Assembly: GCF_023703325.1 (NCBI RefSeq)
Contig: NZ_JAMQGM010000016.1
Span: 62,001-126,000, forward strand
Direction of reading: 5' to 3'
Length of the DNA stretch: 64,000 bases
DNA from: Streptomyces meridianus
Lineage (GTDB): Bacteria; Actinomycetota; Actinomycetes; Streptomycetales; Streptomycetaceae
Of this stretch, positions 43,006 through 51,971 are shown piece after piece; positions within the stretch are counted from its first letter, which is position 1, and each line of letters begins with the position of its first letter. The notes below the pieces were generated by a model. The model saw only the letters and a list, made by a program, of their open reading frames with translations. It did no database searches and was not told where the DNA came from. A program made the position numbers and the translations under genes.

Positions 43006-45903
43006 GTGACATCCGTTCACCATCCCGTGGCCGCCGGCGGTGGTCCCGGCGATGTGGTGGTCGGCGCCATGGGGGGCCTCGGCGAGTCGATCGACTGCAC
43101 CGGCCTGCGCAGCTTCTCGCTGGAGGGCCCGCACGTCCTGTGGCTCGTCGTCGACGGCGCGATGGACCTGTTCGCGATCGACGCCGCCCAGCAGGGGCAC
43201 TGGCACTTCCTCGGCCGGCTCCGCACCGGAACCCTGCTGATGGGCCCGGTCGAGGGCCCCCAGCACACCCTCGCCGCACGGCCTCTCCAGGGCCTGGTGC
43301 TGCGCCGGATCCAGCTGCGCGAGCTGTACCGGCCCGAGCACGAGTACGGCGTCGACGACACCGGCGCCTGGTCCTTCACCGGGGCCGACGGCATGCTCAG
43401 CCCCCTCGAGCAGGCGTTCGCCCGGGGTATCGGGCGCAGCATGCGGGTGCTCTTCGAGGCCCCGGCCGACGGACGGCACGGACGCGGCCCCGGCGACGCG
43501 GCGCCGGGCGGTGCCCTGGCGGGCGGTGACTACGACTCGCCGGACGACGAGATCCAGTGGATGCCGCTGGACCCGGGCAGCGTCCAGTACGGCGCCGCGT
43601 ACAGTGCGGACGCCGCCGCCGACCTGCTCGTCGAGGGATCGACCTGGCAGCGCATGGTCAACCAGCAGTCCCGGCTGCTGTTCGCGCTGGACCACTGGAT
43701 CGAGCAGCTCGAGCGCGCCCACGAGGACCGCGCCGCCGAGGGCATCCGGGCCGGCAAGGCCGTCCGCGCCCAGGCCGACCAGGCTCTGCTGGCCTCGATC
43801 AACAAGTCCGCCGGCGCGGCTTCCCGCCGTGGCGCCCGCGCCGACGACGCCACCATCGCCGTCTGCCGCATGGTGGCCGAGGAGTCCGGTATCGCGTTCA
43901 CGCCGCCCACCGACGGCGGCAGCCTCAGCAGCCGGCTGAGCCCCGTCGAACGCATCGCACTGAGCTCGCGGTTCCGCACTCGGGTGGTGAAGCTCTCGGA
44001 CCGCTGGTGGCGGGAGTACGCGGGCCCGCTGGTCGGCTACCTGGAGGAGACCGGGGCCCCCGTCGCCCTGATGTGGCGGCGCGGCGGCTACGACGCGGTC
44101 GACCCCGGCTCGGGCCGGCGGCGAAGAATCGACAAGGACAACGCGAACGCGTTCGAGCCTCGCGCCGTCATGTTCTACCGCCCCCTGCCGGACGAGCCGG
44201 TGGGCATGCGGCGGCTGCTGCGCTTCAGCCTGCGCGGTACCCGCACGGACGTCCGGAACCTGGTGCTGGGCGGGCTCGTCACGGTCCTGCTGGGCGCGCT
44301 GGTGCCCATCGCGACCGGCAAGGTGCTCGGCGTCTACGTGCCGAACGCCGAGACGGACCTGATCGTGCAGGTCTCCCTCTCGATCGTGATCACGAGCATC
44401 GCCGCGGCCGCGTTCGGGCTGATGCAGAACGTCTCGATCCTCCGCATGGAGGGCCGCATCGAGGCCACCCTCCAACCGGCGGTGTGGGACCGGCTGCTGC
44501 GGCTGCCGACCCGGTTCTTCAGCCGGCGTTCCACCGGCGAACTGGCCCAGGCCGCCATGGGGATCAGCACCATCCGCCGGGTGCTGTCGGGCATCAGCTC
44601 GGTGGCGGTGCAGTCGGGCACGGTCGGCGCGGTGAACCTGGTGCTGCTGCTCTGGTTCAGTGTCCCGCTCGCCCTGACGGCCATCGCCATGCTGCTCGTC
44701 ATCGGAGCCGTCTTCCTCGGCATGGGGCTGTGGCAGCTGCGGTGGCAGCGCAAGCTGGTCGAGCTCAACAACAAGCTCAACAACAAGGCGTTCCAGACGC
44801 TGCGGGGTCTTCCCAAGCTCCGGGTGGCCGCCGCGGAGAGCTTCGCCTACGCCGCCTGGGCCGGGGAGTTCGCGCGCAGCCGCGAACTCCAGCAACGGGT
44901 CGGCCGGATCCGCAACATCATCACGGTCGTCAACGCGGTCTACCTGCCGCTCTGCGCGCTCATCATGTTCATGCTGCTCGCGGGGCCGGCCCGCGGAAGC
45001 CTGTCGCCGAGCGCGTTCCTCACCTTCAACACCTCGGTCACGATGATGCTGACCTCCGTCACCCAGCTGACCGGCGCGCTCATCTCGGCCGCGGCCGTCC
45101 TGCCGATGTTCGAGCAGATCAAGCCGGTGCTCAACGAGCTCCCCGAGGTGAAGGGCGGCAGCACCCAGCCCGGCACCCTGTCAGGGGCGATCGAGGCACG
45201 GCAGGTCTCCTTCCGCTACTCCGACGACGGCCCGCTGGTCCTCGACAACGTGTCGTTCCGCGTCCAGCCGGGCGAGTTCGTCGCCATCGTCGGGGCGAGC
45301 GGCTGCGGCAAGTCCACCCTGCTGCGTCTGCTGATCGGCTTCGACCGGCCCACCTCGGGCGACGTCACCTACGACGGCCAGGACCTCACGGCCCTCGACC
45401 AGGCCGCCGTACGCCGGCAGTGCGGCGTGGTGCTGCAGAACTCGCAGCCCTTCACCGGGTCGATCCTCGACTGCATCTGCGGATCGGAGATGTTCTCGCT
45501 GGAAGAGGCGTGGGAAGCCGCGGCCATGGCGGGCCTCGCGGAGGACATCAAGGCCATGCCGATGGGGATGCACACCATGCTCTCCGACGGCGGCGGCACC
45601 GTTTCCGGCGGCCAGCGGCAGCGCCTCATGATCGCCCAGGCACTCATCAGGAAGCCCCGCATCCTGTTCTTCGACGAGGCGACCAGCGCGCTGGACAACG
45701 AGACGCAGCGCGTGGTCATCGAGAGCACCCGCAAGCTCCAGGCGACCCGGGTGGTGATCGCCCACCGGCTGTCGACCGTCATGGACGCCGACCGGGTGGT
45801 CGTCATGTCGGAGGGCCGGGTCCTCCAGCAGGGTCGGCCCGACGACCTGCTGGCCGACACCGGTGGCATGTTCCACGAGCTGGTCCGCCGCCAGATCCAT
45901 TGA
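43006..45903 (+). CDS. NHLM-type second ABC transporter with N-terminal cyclic-nucleotide-binding-like region
   Basis: A 965-residue protein. Residues 1-110 resemble a cupin/cNMP-like barrel (LEGPHVLWLVVDGAMDLFAI), 110-400 is a family-specific linker, 410-700 the permease helices, and 720-960 the ATPase (VGASGCGKSTLLRLLIG, TVSGGQRQRLMIAQAL, LFFDEATSALDNET, IAHRLSTVMD). There is no C39 domain. In NHLM systems this protein accompanies the peptidase transporter, perhaps as a heterodimer. GTG 43006 is 1 nt after the previous stop. Confidence 0.9.
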   Translation: MTSVHHPVAAGGGPGDVVVGAMGGLGESIDCTGLRSFSLEGPHVLWLVVDGAMDLFAIDAAQQGHWHFLGRLRTGTLLMGPVEGPQHTLAARPLQGLVLRRIQLRELYRPEHEYGVDDTGAWSFTGADGMLSPLEQAFARGIGRSMRVLFEAPADGRHGRGPGDAAPGGALAGGDYDSPDDEIQWMPLDPGSVQYGAAYSADAAADLLVEGSTWQRMVNQQSRLLFALDHWIEQLERAHEDRAAEGIRAGKAVRAQADQALLASINKSAGAASRRGARADDATIAVCRMVAEESGIAFTPPTDGGSLSSRLSPVERIALSSRFRTRVVKLSDRWWREYAGPLVGYLEETGAPVALMWRRGGYDAVDPGSGRRRRIDKDNANAFEPRAVMFYRPLPDEPVGMRRLLRFSLRGTRTDVRNLVLGGLVTVLLGALVPIATGKVLGVYVPNAETDLIVQVSLSIVITSIAAAAFGLMQNVSILRMEGRIEATLQPAVWDRLLRLPTRFFSRRSTGELAQAAMGISTIRRVLSGISSVAVQSGTVGAVNLVLLLWFSVPLALTAIAMLLVIGAVFLGMGLWQLRWQRKLVELNNKLNNKAFQTLRGLPKLRVAAAESFAYAAWAGEFARSRELQQRVGRIRNIITVVNAVYLPLCALIMFMLLAGPARGSLSPSAFLTFNTSVTMMLTSVTQLTGALISAAAVLPMFEQIKPVLNELPEVKGGSTQPGTLSGAIEARQVSFRYSDDGPLVLDNVSFRVQPGEFVAIVGASGCGKSTLLRLLIGFDRPTSGDVTYDGQDLTALDQAAVRRQCGVVLQNSQPFTGSILDCICGSEMFSLEEAWEAAAMAGLAEDIKAMPMGMHTMLSDGGGTVSGGQRQRLMIAQALIRKPRILFFDEATSALDNETQRVVIESTRKLQATRVVIAHRLSTVMDADRVVVMSEGRVLQQGRPDDLLADTGGMFHELVRRQIH

Positions 45904-46116
45904 TCCGCCGGTCCGGTACCGGACCGGCCGCGGAAGTGCTGGTCCGCAGGTCGGCCCGTGGCGCACACCGCATCCCCACTGCCGCATGAACACCCGGGGC
46001 CAGGGAATGCGATCGCCGGATCGACACCCCACGGCTGCCGGCGGACGGCACCGGCCCGCGACGGGAACTCCGGCTCGGAGCAGGCGAGCCCCCGACCCAC
46101 GAAGGAAGCAGGAAGC

Positions 46117-46290
46117 GTGAACAGCACACTCGCAGACGTCGAATCGCCCATCTACCAGCAGTTGGTGCACGAGCACGGGGACGTGGTCGCCGCCGCCAGA
46201 GCGACGGCCGACGAGACGCAGCGCACGGCGGGCGAACTTCTGGACTGGAGCCGGCGCGACTCCGGCCAGAGCGGCCGTCCCCGGGCCTGA
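46117..46290 (+). CDS. 57-aa small protein after the NHLM genes, unknown function
   Basis: GTG 46117 is preceded by purine-rich GAAGGAAGCAGGAA, a strong ribosome site. The product, beginning MNSTLADVESPIYQQLVHEHGDVVAAAR, is mostly helical and hydrophilic, without signal peptide or Gly-Gly motif. It stands 213 bp after the second ABC transporter on the same strand and may belong to the operon as an immunity or accessory protein; nothing in its sequence proves this. 45904-46116 holds no other gene. Confidence 0.55.
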   Translation: MNSTLADVESPIYQQLVHEHGDVVAAARATADETQRTAGELLDWSRRDSGQSGRPRA

Positions 46291-46388
46291 GCCCGCCCCG
46301 GGAGGGGCGCACCCTGGTCAACAGGGCCCGCCCGAGGCATGCTTCCGCTGCGTGAGCCACCCCCCACCCGGGTCACACGGAGGACAGC

Positions 46389-47429
46389 ATGTTCCACCGC
46401 ATCAACCGCCGCCTGCTGGCTGCGTCGATCGGCGCACTGGCGCTCACCACCCTCGGTCCGCCGGCGGGTGTCGCCTCGGCCGACGGCGACCCGTCGGCGC
46501 AGGTGTTCATGGTCAACCCGGTGCAGTCGGGTGGGGACCAGCAACTGACCGACGGCAAGGACGCGTCCGACGCGGTACCGGCCACCGCCTACGCCACGGC
46601 GCGGCTGCGCAACCTCGACGGCAGCGGCGCGCTCGACGGCAGATGGGTCTCCATACGTTCCGAGACCGGCGCACCGGCCCGGCCCGTCGGCGGCGCTTAC
46701 GCGTACGACCGGTCCGCCGACCAGTTCGAGCAGGTCATGGCGTACTTCTGGGTCAACGAGGCGCAGGAGTACCTGCAAGGCCTCGGCTTCGGCAGCGAGT
46801 TGCCCGGTGCGAACGCCCGGCAGCAGCCGGTGCGCATCAACCAGTGGGGAGCCGACAACTCCTTCTTCACCGACAAGAAGGCAGAGATCCGGCTGGGCAA
46901 GGGCGGGGTGGACGACGCCGAGGACGCGGAGGTGATCGTCCACGAGTACGGTCACGCGGTGCACCACGCCCAGGTACCCGGCTTCGGAACGTCCGTGGAG
47001 GCCGGTTCCATCGGGGAGGGCTTCGGCGACTACCTCGCCGTCACGGTCGGGGAGCACGCGCGCACGGCGTACGGGTGGCCGCGCCGGGCCGACCTGGCCT
47101 GCGTCGCGGACTGGGATTCGGTGAGCTACACCTCCGCGGCCCCGCACTGCCTGCGCCGGACCGACACGGACAAGGTGTACGCGGACCGGACCGGCAGCGT
47201 GCACGCCGACGGGGAGATCTGGTCCCGGGCGCTGTTCGACATCCGGGGCGCCCTGGGGGCCCGCACCGCCGACCGGATCATCGTCAACGCGCAGTTCGGG
47301 TTCGCCCCGGACACGAGCTTCGCCGCCGCCGCTCGGCAGACGATCGCCACGGCCCGTGAGATGTACGGGGACCGGAAGGCCGACACGGTCCGGCAGGCGT
47401 TCGCCGATCGGGGCATCCCCGGCGTCTGA
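46389..47429 (+). CDS. Secreted HEYGH zinc metalloprotease, M36/thermolysin-like
   Basis: A 346-residue protein with signal peptide (residues 1-32, RRLLAASIGALALTTLGPPAGVASA). The zinc site is VIVHEYGHAVHHAQ, and the third ligand is likely the Glu in GSIGEGFGDYLAV, as in gluzincins of the M36 fungalysin type. It is shorter than fungalysin and has no propeptide of normal size. ATG 46389. It lies 98 bp after the small protein and may be independent of the NHLM system, or process its product outside. Confidence 0.82.
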   Translation: MFHRINRRLLAASIGALALTTLGPPAGVASADGDPSAQVFMVNPVQSGGDQQLTDGKDASDAVPATAYATARLRNLDGSGALDGRWVSIRSETGAPARPVGGAYAYDRSADQFEQVMAYFWVNEAQEYLQGLGFGSELPGANARQQPVRINQWGADNSFFTDKKAEIRLGKGGVDDAEDAEVIVHEYGHAVHHAQVPGFGTSVEAGSIGEGFGDYLAVTVGEHARTAYGWPRRADLACVADWDSVSYTSAAPHCLRRTDTDKVYADRTGSVHADGEIWSRALFDIRGALGARTADRIIVNAQFGFAPDTSFAAAARQTIATAREMYGDRKADTVRQAFADRGIPGV

Positions 47430-47616
47430 TCCCCGGCCCGACACCGGCGTCCCCGGGACCTTCCCGGGGACGCCGCTCCCGTCGCCCACCCGAAAAATCG
47501 CTGTTCCGTGGGTGTACTCCGGACCGTCGGCCTGCGCATCATGGCTGCGCGCTCCGGGTGGGCCGACTGCCGTGTCCTCCGGATCCGCGCCTCCAGGTCC
47601 GTCGAGAGGATCCCCC

Positions 47617-49953
47617 ATGGGCACCCCGCCCCCCACACCTCCGCCCGACGAGTCCCAGCCGGCCGGCAGCGGCCGACGCCGGTTCCTCGGCTATCTGCTG
47701 GCGGCGCCGACCCTGGTCGCCGCAGCGGAACTGGGGGACTGGGGGCCGGCTGCCGGCACCGCCCAGGCGGCGATCCCCACGCCTCCCCAGCCGCCCGAGC
47801 TGTACGACCTCAACGACATGCTCACGGATGCGGCCCTGCCGACGGCCAACCTGATCAGTGTCCGGCTGCACTCCGACGGCACGGCCTCCCTCGACCTGCC
47901 GCGTGCCGAGGTCGGCCAGGGCATCACCACCTCCAGCGCGATGCTGGTCGCCGAGGAGCTCGACCTGCCGCTGGACAAGGTCCGCATCACCCTCGCCGAC
48001 GCCCGCCCCGAGCTGTTGTTCAACCAGCTCACCGGCGCGTCCAACACCACCATCTCCACCTACACCCCGATCCGGGTGGCGGCCGCCCTGGCCAAGGGCC
48101 GGCTGCTGGAGGCCGCCGCCGCCGAGTTCGGCGAGGCCGTGTCCCGGCTGACCGGCCGCGCCGGCGTCATCACCTCCGAGGGCGGACGACGCGCCACGTA
48201 CGGGTCGCTGGCGAAGAAGGCCGCGAGCGTCGCGACGAAGCAGGTGTCCGTCGAGCTGAAGGAACGCTCGGACTTCACGGTCATCGGCACCCCGCGCAGC
48301 CGGATCGACGCCGTCGACATCGTCACCGGCCGCAAGAAGTTCGCGACGGACCTCCGGGTGGAGGGCGCGCTGCCGACCATGGTGTGCCGCCCGCCGACGA
48401 TCAACGGCACAGTGGAGTCCGTTCGCAACCGGGCCGAGGTCGAGGCGATGCCGGGGATCACCGACGTCGCCGTGGTCGGCACGGGTGTCGCGGTGCGCGG
48501 CAGGACGTTCGGCCAGTGCATCGACGCCGTCCGCGCCCTGCGGGTGACCTGGGGCCCGGGATCGGCGGAGGGCAAGTCCGACGCCTCCGTGCTGAGCGAG
48601 CTGCGGAAGGCCGAGATCCCGCCGGCCGTGCCGAAGCTCGGCCCGCTGACGAAGACGGTCGAGGGCGACTTCACCTTCCACTTCGCCAGCAACAGCGCCC
48701 TCGAACCCAACTCCGCCGTCGCCGACGTCCGCAGCGACCGCGCCGAGATCTGGTCCGGGCTCAAGTCGCCGATCGTCGCCCAGCAGACCATCGCGAAGAA
48801 GCTGGGGCTGCCGCAGGACGCCGTCACCGTGCATGTCACCGAGGGCGGCGGCTCGTTCGGGCGCAAGCTGTTCTTCGACGCGGCGATCGAGGCCGCCGAG
48901 ATCTCGCAGAAGATGGGCAAACCCGTCAAACTCATGTGGCACCGCACCGACGACTTCCGGCAGGGCCGCACCCACCCGATGTGCACCTCCCGGGTCCGGG
49001 CCACCTACGCCGCAGGCAACGTGCTCAGCTACGAGCAGCGGCACACGAGCATTTCGACGGACTTCACGCACGGGCTGGGCGAGATCATCACGCGGATGGC
49101 ATCCAAGCTGCCGGCCGGCAACCTCGGTTTCGCCGAGACGATCTTCACGCTCACCCAGCAGTCGCCCTACCGGTTCGGCGCCACCACGCAGCTGCTGTCC
49201 GAGGTCGACCAGGGCTTCAACACCGGCAGCATGCGCAACATCTACTCGCCCAACGTCCGCGTCGCCCAGGAACTCGTCGTGGACCGGCTCGCCGCGGGCA
49301 TGAAGAAGGACCCCTACCGGTTCCGCCGTGAGTTCCTCAAGGACGAGCGCGCCCTCGCCGTGCTCGAGAAGGTGGCCGAGGCCGGTGACTGGGGCCGTAC
49401 GATGCCGTCCCGCACGGCGCAGGGCATCGCCGTGCACCCCGAGTACCACGGCGTCGTCGCGGCGCTCGTCGAGATGGACTGCCGGCCCGAGACGACGGAC
49501 CGGGAGGTGCGCGACGGAGTCACCGGGCCGCGGGTCACCAAGGTCGTGTGCGCCGTCGACGTGGGTCTGGCGGTCAACCCCCGTGGCCTGGAGGCCCAGA
49601 TGATGGGCGGGATCATGGACGGGATCGCGCTGGCGCTCACCTCCAGCCTCCATCTGAAGGACGGGTACTTCCTGGAGGGCAGCTGGGACAACTACTTCTA
49701 CACCCGCCAGTGGAACACACCGCCCGAGCTGAAGATCATCGTGATGCCGCCGACCACCGGCAAGCCCGGCGGCGCCGGAGAGCTGGGAGTTCCCGCCGCC
49801 ATGGCTGCCGTCGCCTGTGCCTATGCCAGGGCCACCGGCACGATGCCGACCACGTTCCCCATCAACCACGACGACGAACTCGCCTTCGAGCCGGAGCCGG
49901 TCCAGCCCCCGATCCCGCAGTCGCCCACCGACGGACTCGAGCACGCCCACTGA
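47617..49953 (+). CDS. Tat-exported molybdenum hydroxylase large subunit, isoquinoline 1-oxidoreductase/aldehyde oxidase type
   Basis: A 778-residue molybdopterin subunit of the xanthine oxidase family. A twin-arginine signal (SGRRRFLGYLLAAPTLVAAA) predicts export. PRAEVGQGITTSSAMLVAEELDL, GGGSFGRKLFFDAA and, near the end, GKPGGAGELGVPAAMAAV with the catalytic Glu, are the cofactor and active-site segments. With the 2Fe-2S subunit 10 bp downstream it makes a two-subunit enzyme of the IorAB type without a flavin subunit, so electrons probably go to a cytochrome or quinone. GAGAGGA precedes ATG 47617. The substrate (an aldehyde or N-heterocycle) is unknown. Confidence 0.9.
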   Translation: MGTPPPTPPPDESQPAGSGRRRFLGYLLAAPTLVAAAELGDWGPAAGTAQAAIPTPPQPPELYDLNDMLTDAALPTANLISVRLHSDGTASLDLPRAEVGQGITTSSAMLVAEELDLPLDKVRITLADARPELLFNQLTGASNTTISTYTPIRVAAALAKGRLLEAAAAEFGEAVSRLTGRAGVITSEGGRRATYGSLAKKAASVATKQVSVELKERSDFTVIGTPRSRIDAVDIVTGRKKFATDLRVEGALPTMVCRPPTINGTVESVRNRAEVEAMPGITDVAVVGTGVAVRGRTFGQCIDAVRALRVTWGPGSAEGKSDASVLSELRKAEIPPAVPKLGPLTKTVEGDFTFHFASNSALEPNSAVADVRSDRAEIWSGLKSPIVAQQTIAKKLGLPQDAVTVHVTEGGGSFGRKLFFDAAIEAAEISQKMGKPVKLMWHRTDDFRQGRTHPMCTSRVRATYAAGNVLSYEQRHTSISTDFTHGLGEIITRMASKLPAGNLGFAETIFTLTQQSPYRFGATTQLLSEVDQGFNTGSMRNIYSPNVRVAQELVVDRLAAGMKKDPYRFRREFLKDERALAVLEKVAEAGDWGRTMPSRTAQGIAVHPEYHGVVAALVEMDCRPETTDREVRDGVTGPRVTKVVCAVDVGLAVNPRGLEAQMMGGIMDGIALALTSSLHLKDGYFLEGSWDNYFYTRQWNTPPELKIIVMPPTTGKPGGAGELGVPAAMAAVACAYARATGTMPTTFPINHDDELAFEPEPVQPPIPQSPTDGLEHAH

Positions 49954-49963
49954 GGAGCAAGCC

Positions 49964-50440
49964 GTGCCCACCCACACCTTCACACTCAACGGCGAGCAGG
50001 TCACGGTCGAAGCCGAGGACGACGTACGCCTGCTCTGGGTCCTGCGGGACATCCTCGGCGTCACCGGGCCCAAGTACGGCTGCGGACTGGAGGTCTGCCG
50101 GGCCTGCACCAGCCACATCAACGGCAAGGCGTTCAACCCGTGTGCGGTACGGGTCCAGGACGTCGACCCCGGGGACGAGATCACCACCATCGAGGGTCTC
50201 GCGGACACCTCGGACCAGGAACTGCACCCGATGCAGCGGGCCTGGCTGGAACGGGACGTCGCACAGTGCGGCTACTGCCAGCCGGGCCAGATCATGACGG
50301 CCGTCGCCGTGGTCAGGAAGGCGAGGGAGGAGGGCCGTGAAGTCGGAGAGGCGGATCTCGACGCGATCCGCAACATCTGCCGCTGCGGTACCTACCACCG
50401 GATCCGCGAGGCCATCGTGGAGGGCGCAAGGAACATGTGA
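49964..50440 (+). CDS. 2Fe-2S small subunit of the molybdenum hydroxylase
   Basis: A 158-residue protein with both [2Fe-2S] sites: plant-ferredoxin-like CGLEVCRACTSH...NPC (cluster II) and the helical CGYCQPGQIM...CRCGTYHRI (cluster I). No signal peptide: it is probably carried through the Tat pore bound to the large subunit. GTG 49964 with GAGGAG 7 nt upstream, inside a 10-bp gap to the large subunit. Confidence 0.93.
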   Translation: MPTHTFTLNGEQVTVEAEDDVRLLWVLRDILGVTGPKYGCGLEVCRACTSHINGKAFNPCAVRVQDVDPGDEITTIEGLADTSDQELHPMQRAWLERDVAQCGYCQPGQIMTAVAVVRKAREEGREVGEADLDAIRNICRCGTYHRIREAIVEGARNM

Positions 50441-50489
50441 CACCCGTCGGCCGCGCCGTCCGGGGCGGGGTCGACGGCACCCTTGTCAC

Positions 50490-50508
50490 GTTCGGGAAGA
50501 TCCCGAAC
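50490..50508. promoter_or_regulatory. 19-bp dyad GTTCGGGA-N3-TCCCGAAC at the promoter of the Tm-1-like gene
   Basis: Perfect 8-bp arms (50490-50497 and 50501-50508). It sits just right of a TTGTCA (50483-50488) and ends 10 nt before the ATG at 50519, so a repressor bound there would block a leaderless promoter. The mRNA would have almost no leader, so it is unlikely to be a hairpin terminator. Confidence 0.55.
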
Positions 50509-50518
50509 ACTACGGGTC

Positions 50519-51778
50519 ATGGCGATCGTTGCGCTCGTGGGGACCATGGACACCAAAGGCGTGGAGTACGGCTGGCTGAGGGACCGTCTGCACGCCGCCG
50601 GGGTGCGCACGGTCCTCATCGATGCCGGCACCTACGGGGAGCCGCGGGTGCGGCCCGACATCGAGCGCGGCGAGGTGGCCCGCGCCGCGGGCGCCGACGT
50701 CGAAGTGCTGCGGGCCGACGGGGACCGCGGGGCAGCGGTGACCGTCATGGCGCGGGGCGCAGCGGAGATCGCCCGCCGGTTGCACGCAGCGGACGGCCTG
50801 CACGGGCTCCTGGCGCTCGGCGGTAGCGGCGGCACGTCGATCGCCACCCGCGCGATGCGCGAACTCCCTCTGGGCGTACCCAAGTTGATGGTGTCGTCGA
50901 TGGTCTCCGGCGATGTGGCGCCGTACGTGGGGGCGAGCGACATCGCGATGATGTTCAGCATCGTCGACATCGCCGGCGTCAACCGGGTCTCGGCGCCGAT
51001 CCTCGCCAACGCTGCGGACGCGATGGCCGGAATGGCCCGGGGCTACGCCGCCTCTCGCGCCGAACGGTCGGTGGACCTCGCCTCGGACGGCAGACCGCTG
51101 GTGGCGGCGACGATGGCGGGCGTGACGACCCCGGGCGTCGACGCGGCGCGGGAGCGGCTCGTCGAACTCGGCTACGAGGTACTGGTCTTCCACGCCGTCG
51201 GTTCCGGCGGCCGGTCGATGGAAGCTCTCGCGGATCAGGGGCTGCTGGCCGGCGTGCTGGACCTGACGCTCTGCGAGATCGCGGACGATCTGCTGGACGG
51301 CAAGCTCTCCGCCGGCCCGGACCGGCTGCGCGCCGCGGGGCGCCGGGGTATTCCGCAGGTGACAGCGCCGGGTGCGCTCGACATGGTGAAGTACGGGCCG
51401 CTGGACTCCCTTCCGGACCACGTCCGCGACCGTCGCGTTCTGGTGCACAACCCTTCCATCACGGTGATCCGGACGTCCGCGGACGAATGCGCCCGGCTCG
51501 GAAGGCACGTCGCGGCGAAACTGCGGGAGGCGAAGGGGGCGACGGCCCTGCGTCTTCCGCTGCGGGGACTGTCCACCCTGGGGGCGCCCGGCGGCCCGTA
51601 CCATGACGCGGACGCCGACGAAGCCCTCTTCACGGCACTCCGCGAGGGCCTGTCCGGGAGTCCGGTCGAGGTGACGTCGATGGACACGGACCTCAATGAT
51701 CCGGAGTTCGGCCGGGCAGCGGCCGAACGGCTGCACGCGATGATCGGTGAGACCGAGGGGGCTCCGGGAGCCTTCTGA
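50519..51778 (+). CDS. Tm-1-like ATP-binding domain protein (UPF0261)
   Basis: A 419-residue protein that starts [21 protein letters not shown] and has [38 protein letters not shown], the signatures of the family of the tomato virus-resistance protein Tm-1. The N-terminal domain binds nucleotide; the enzymatic role in bacteria is not established. Its usual partner, a TIM-barrel PEP-hydrolase-like gene, is absent from the next positions. ATG 50519 is chosen because the dyad and promoter end just before it. Confidence 0.85.
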   Translation: MAIVALVGTMDTKGVEYGWLRDRLHAAGVRTVLIDAGTYGEPRVRPDIERGEVARAAGADVEVLRADGDRGAAVTVMARGAAEIARRLHAADGLHGLLALGGSGGTSIATRAMRELPLGVPKLMVSSMVSGDVAPYVGASDIAMMFSIVDIAGVNRVSAPILANAADAMAGMARGYAASRAERSVDLASDGRPLVAATMAGVTTPGVDAARERLVELGYEVLVFHAVGSGGRSMEALADQGLLAGVLDLTLCEIADDLLDGKLSAGPDRLRAAGRRGIPQVTAPGALDMVKYGPLDSLPDHVRDRRVLVHNPSITVIRTSADECARLGRHVAAKLREAKGATALRLPLRGLSTLGAPGGPYHDADADEALFTALREGLSGSPVEVTSMDTDLNDPEFGRAAAERLHAMIGETEGAPGAF

Positions 51779-51831
51779 TGCGGGGGTGACGGGGGCGCCG
51801 TCCTCGCGTCCCGCACCGTGCTCCTGCCCTC

Positions 51832-51860
51832 TTGTGCGAGCGGGCTGCACGGCCGATACT
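51832..51860 (+). promoter_or_regulatory. Promoter of the streptogrisin-like protease gene (matches the one at 53002)
   Basis: TTGTGC (51832-51837), 17 nt, GATACT (51855-51860). Both hexamers and the spacing are the same at 53002-53030 in front of the next secreted-protein gene. A shared TGTCAGGAGCA box follows at about 51872. Confidence 0.7.
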
Positions 51861-51929
51861 CCAACAGCGCCTGTCAGGAGCACGCCAGTTTTCGTAACGG
51901 CGTCTCCCGCCTGCGCACGGCACCACGGG

Positions 51930-51965
51930 CCTCTCACCCCCCGGGCCCTCCCATGTCTGAGGAGG
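51930..51965 (+). promoter_or_regulatory. Conserved 5' leader with ribosome site able to pair upstream (copy 1)
   Basis: CCTCTCACCCCCCGGGCCCTCC is followed after 9 nt by GGAGG (51961-51965). CCTCC (51947-51951) can pair fully with GGAGG and hide the ribosome site of the GTG at 51972. The element recurs at 53110-53147 with CCTCCT/AGGAGG. Confidence 0.5.
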
Positions 51966-51971
51966 ACAGCA

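Noticed and set aside
42449..43279. Possible extra minus-strand gene at the transporter junction
   Set aside because: Antisense to the NHLM transporters with Arg/Ser-rich shadow translation and no start signal.
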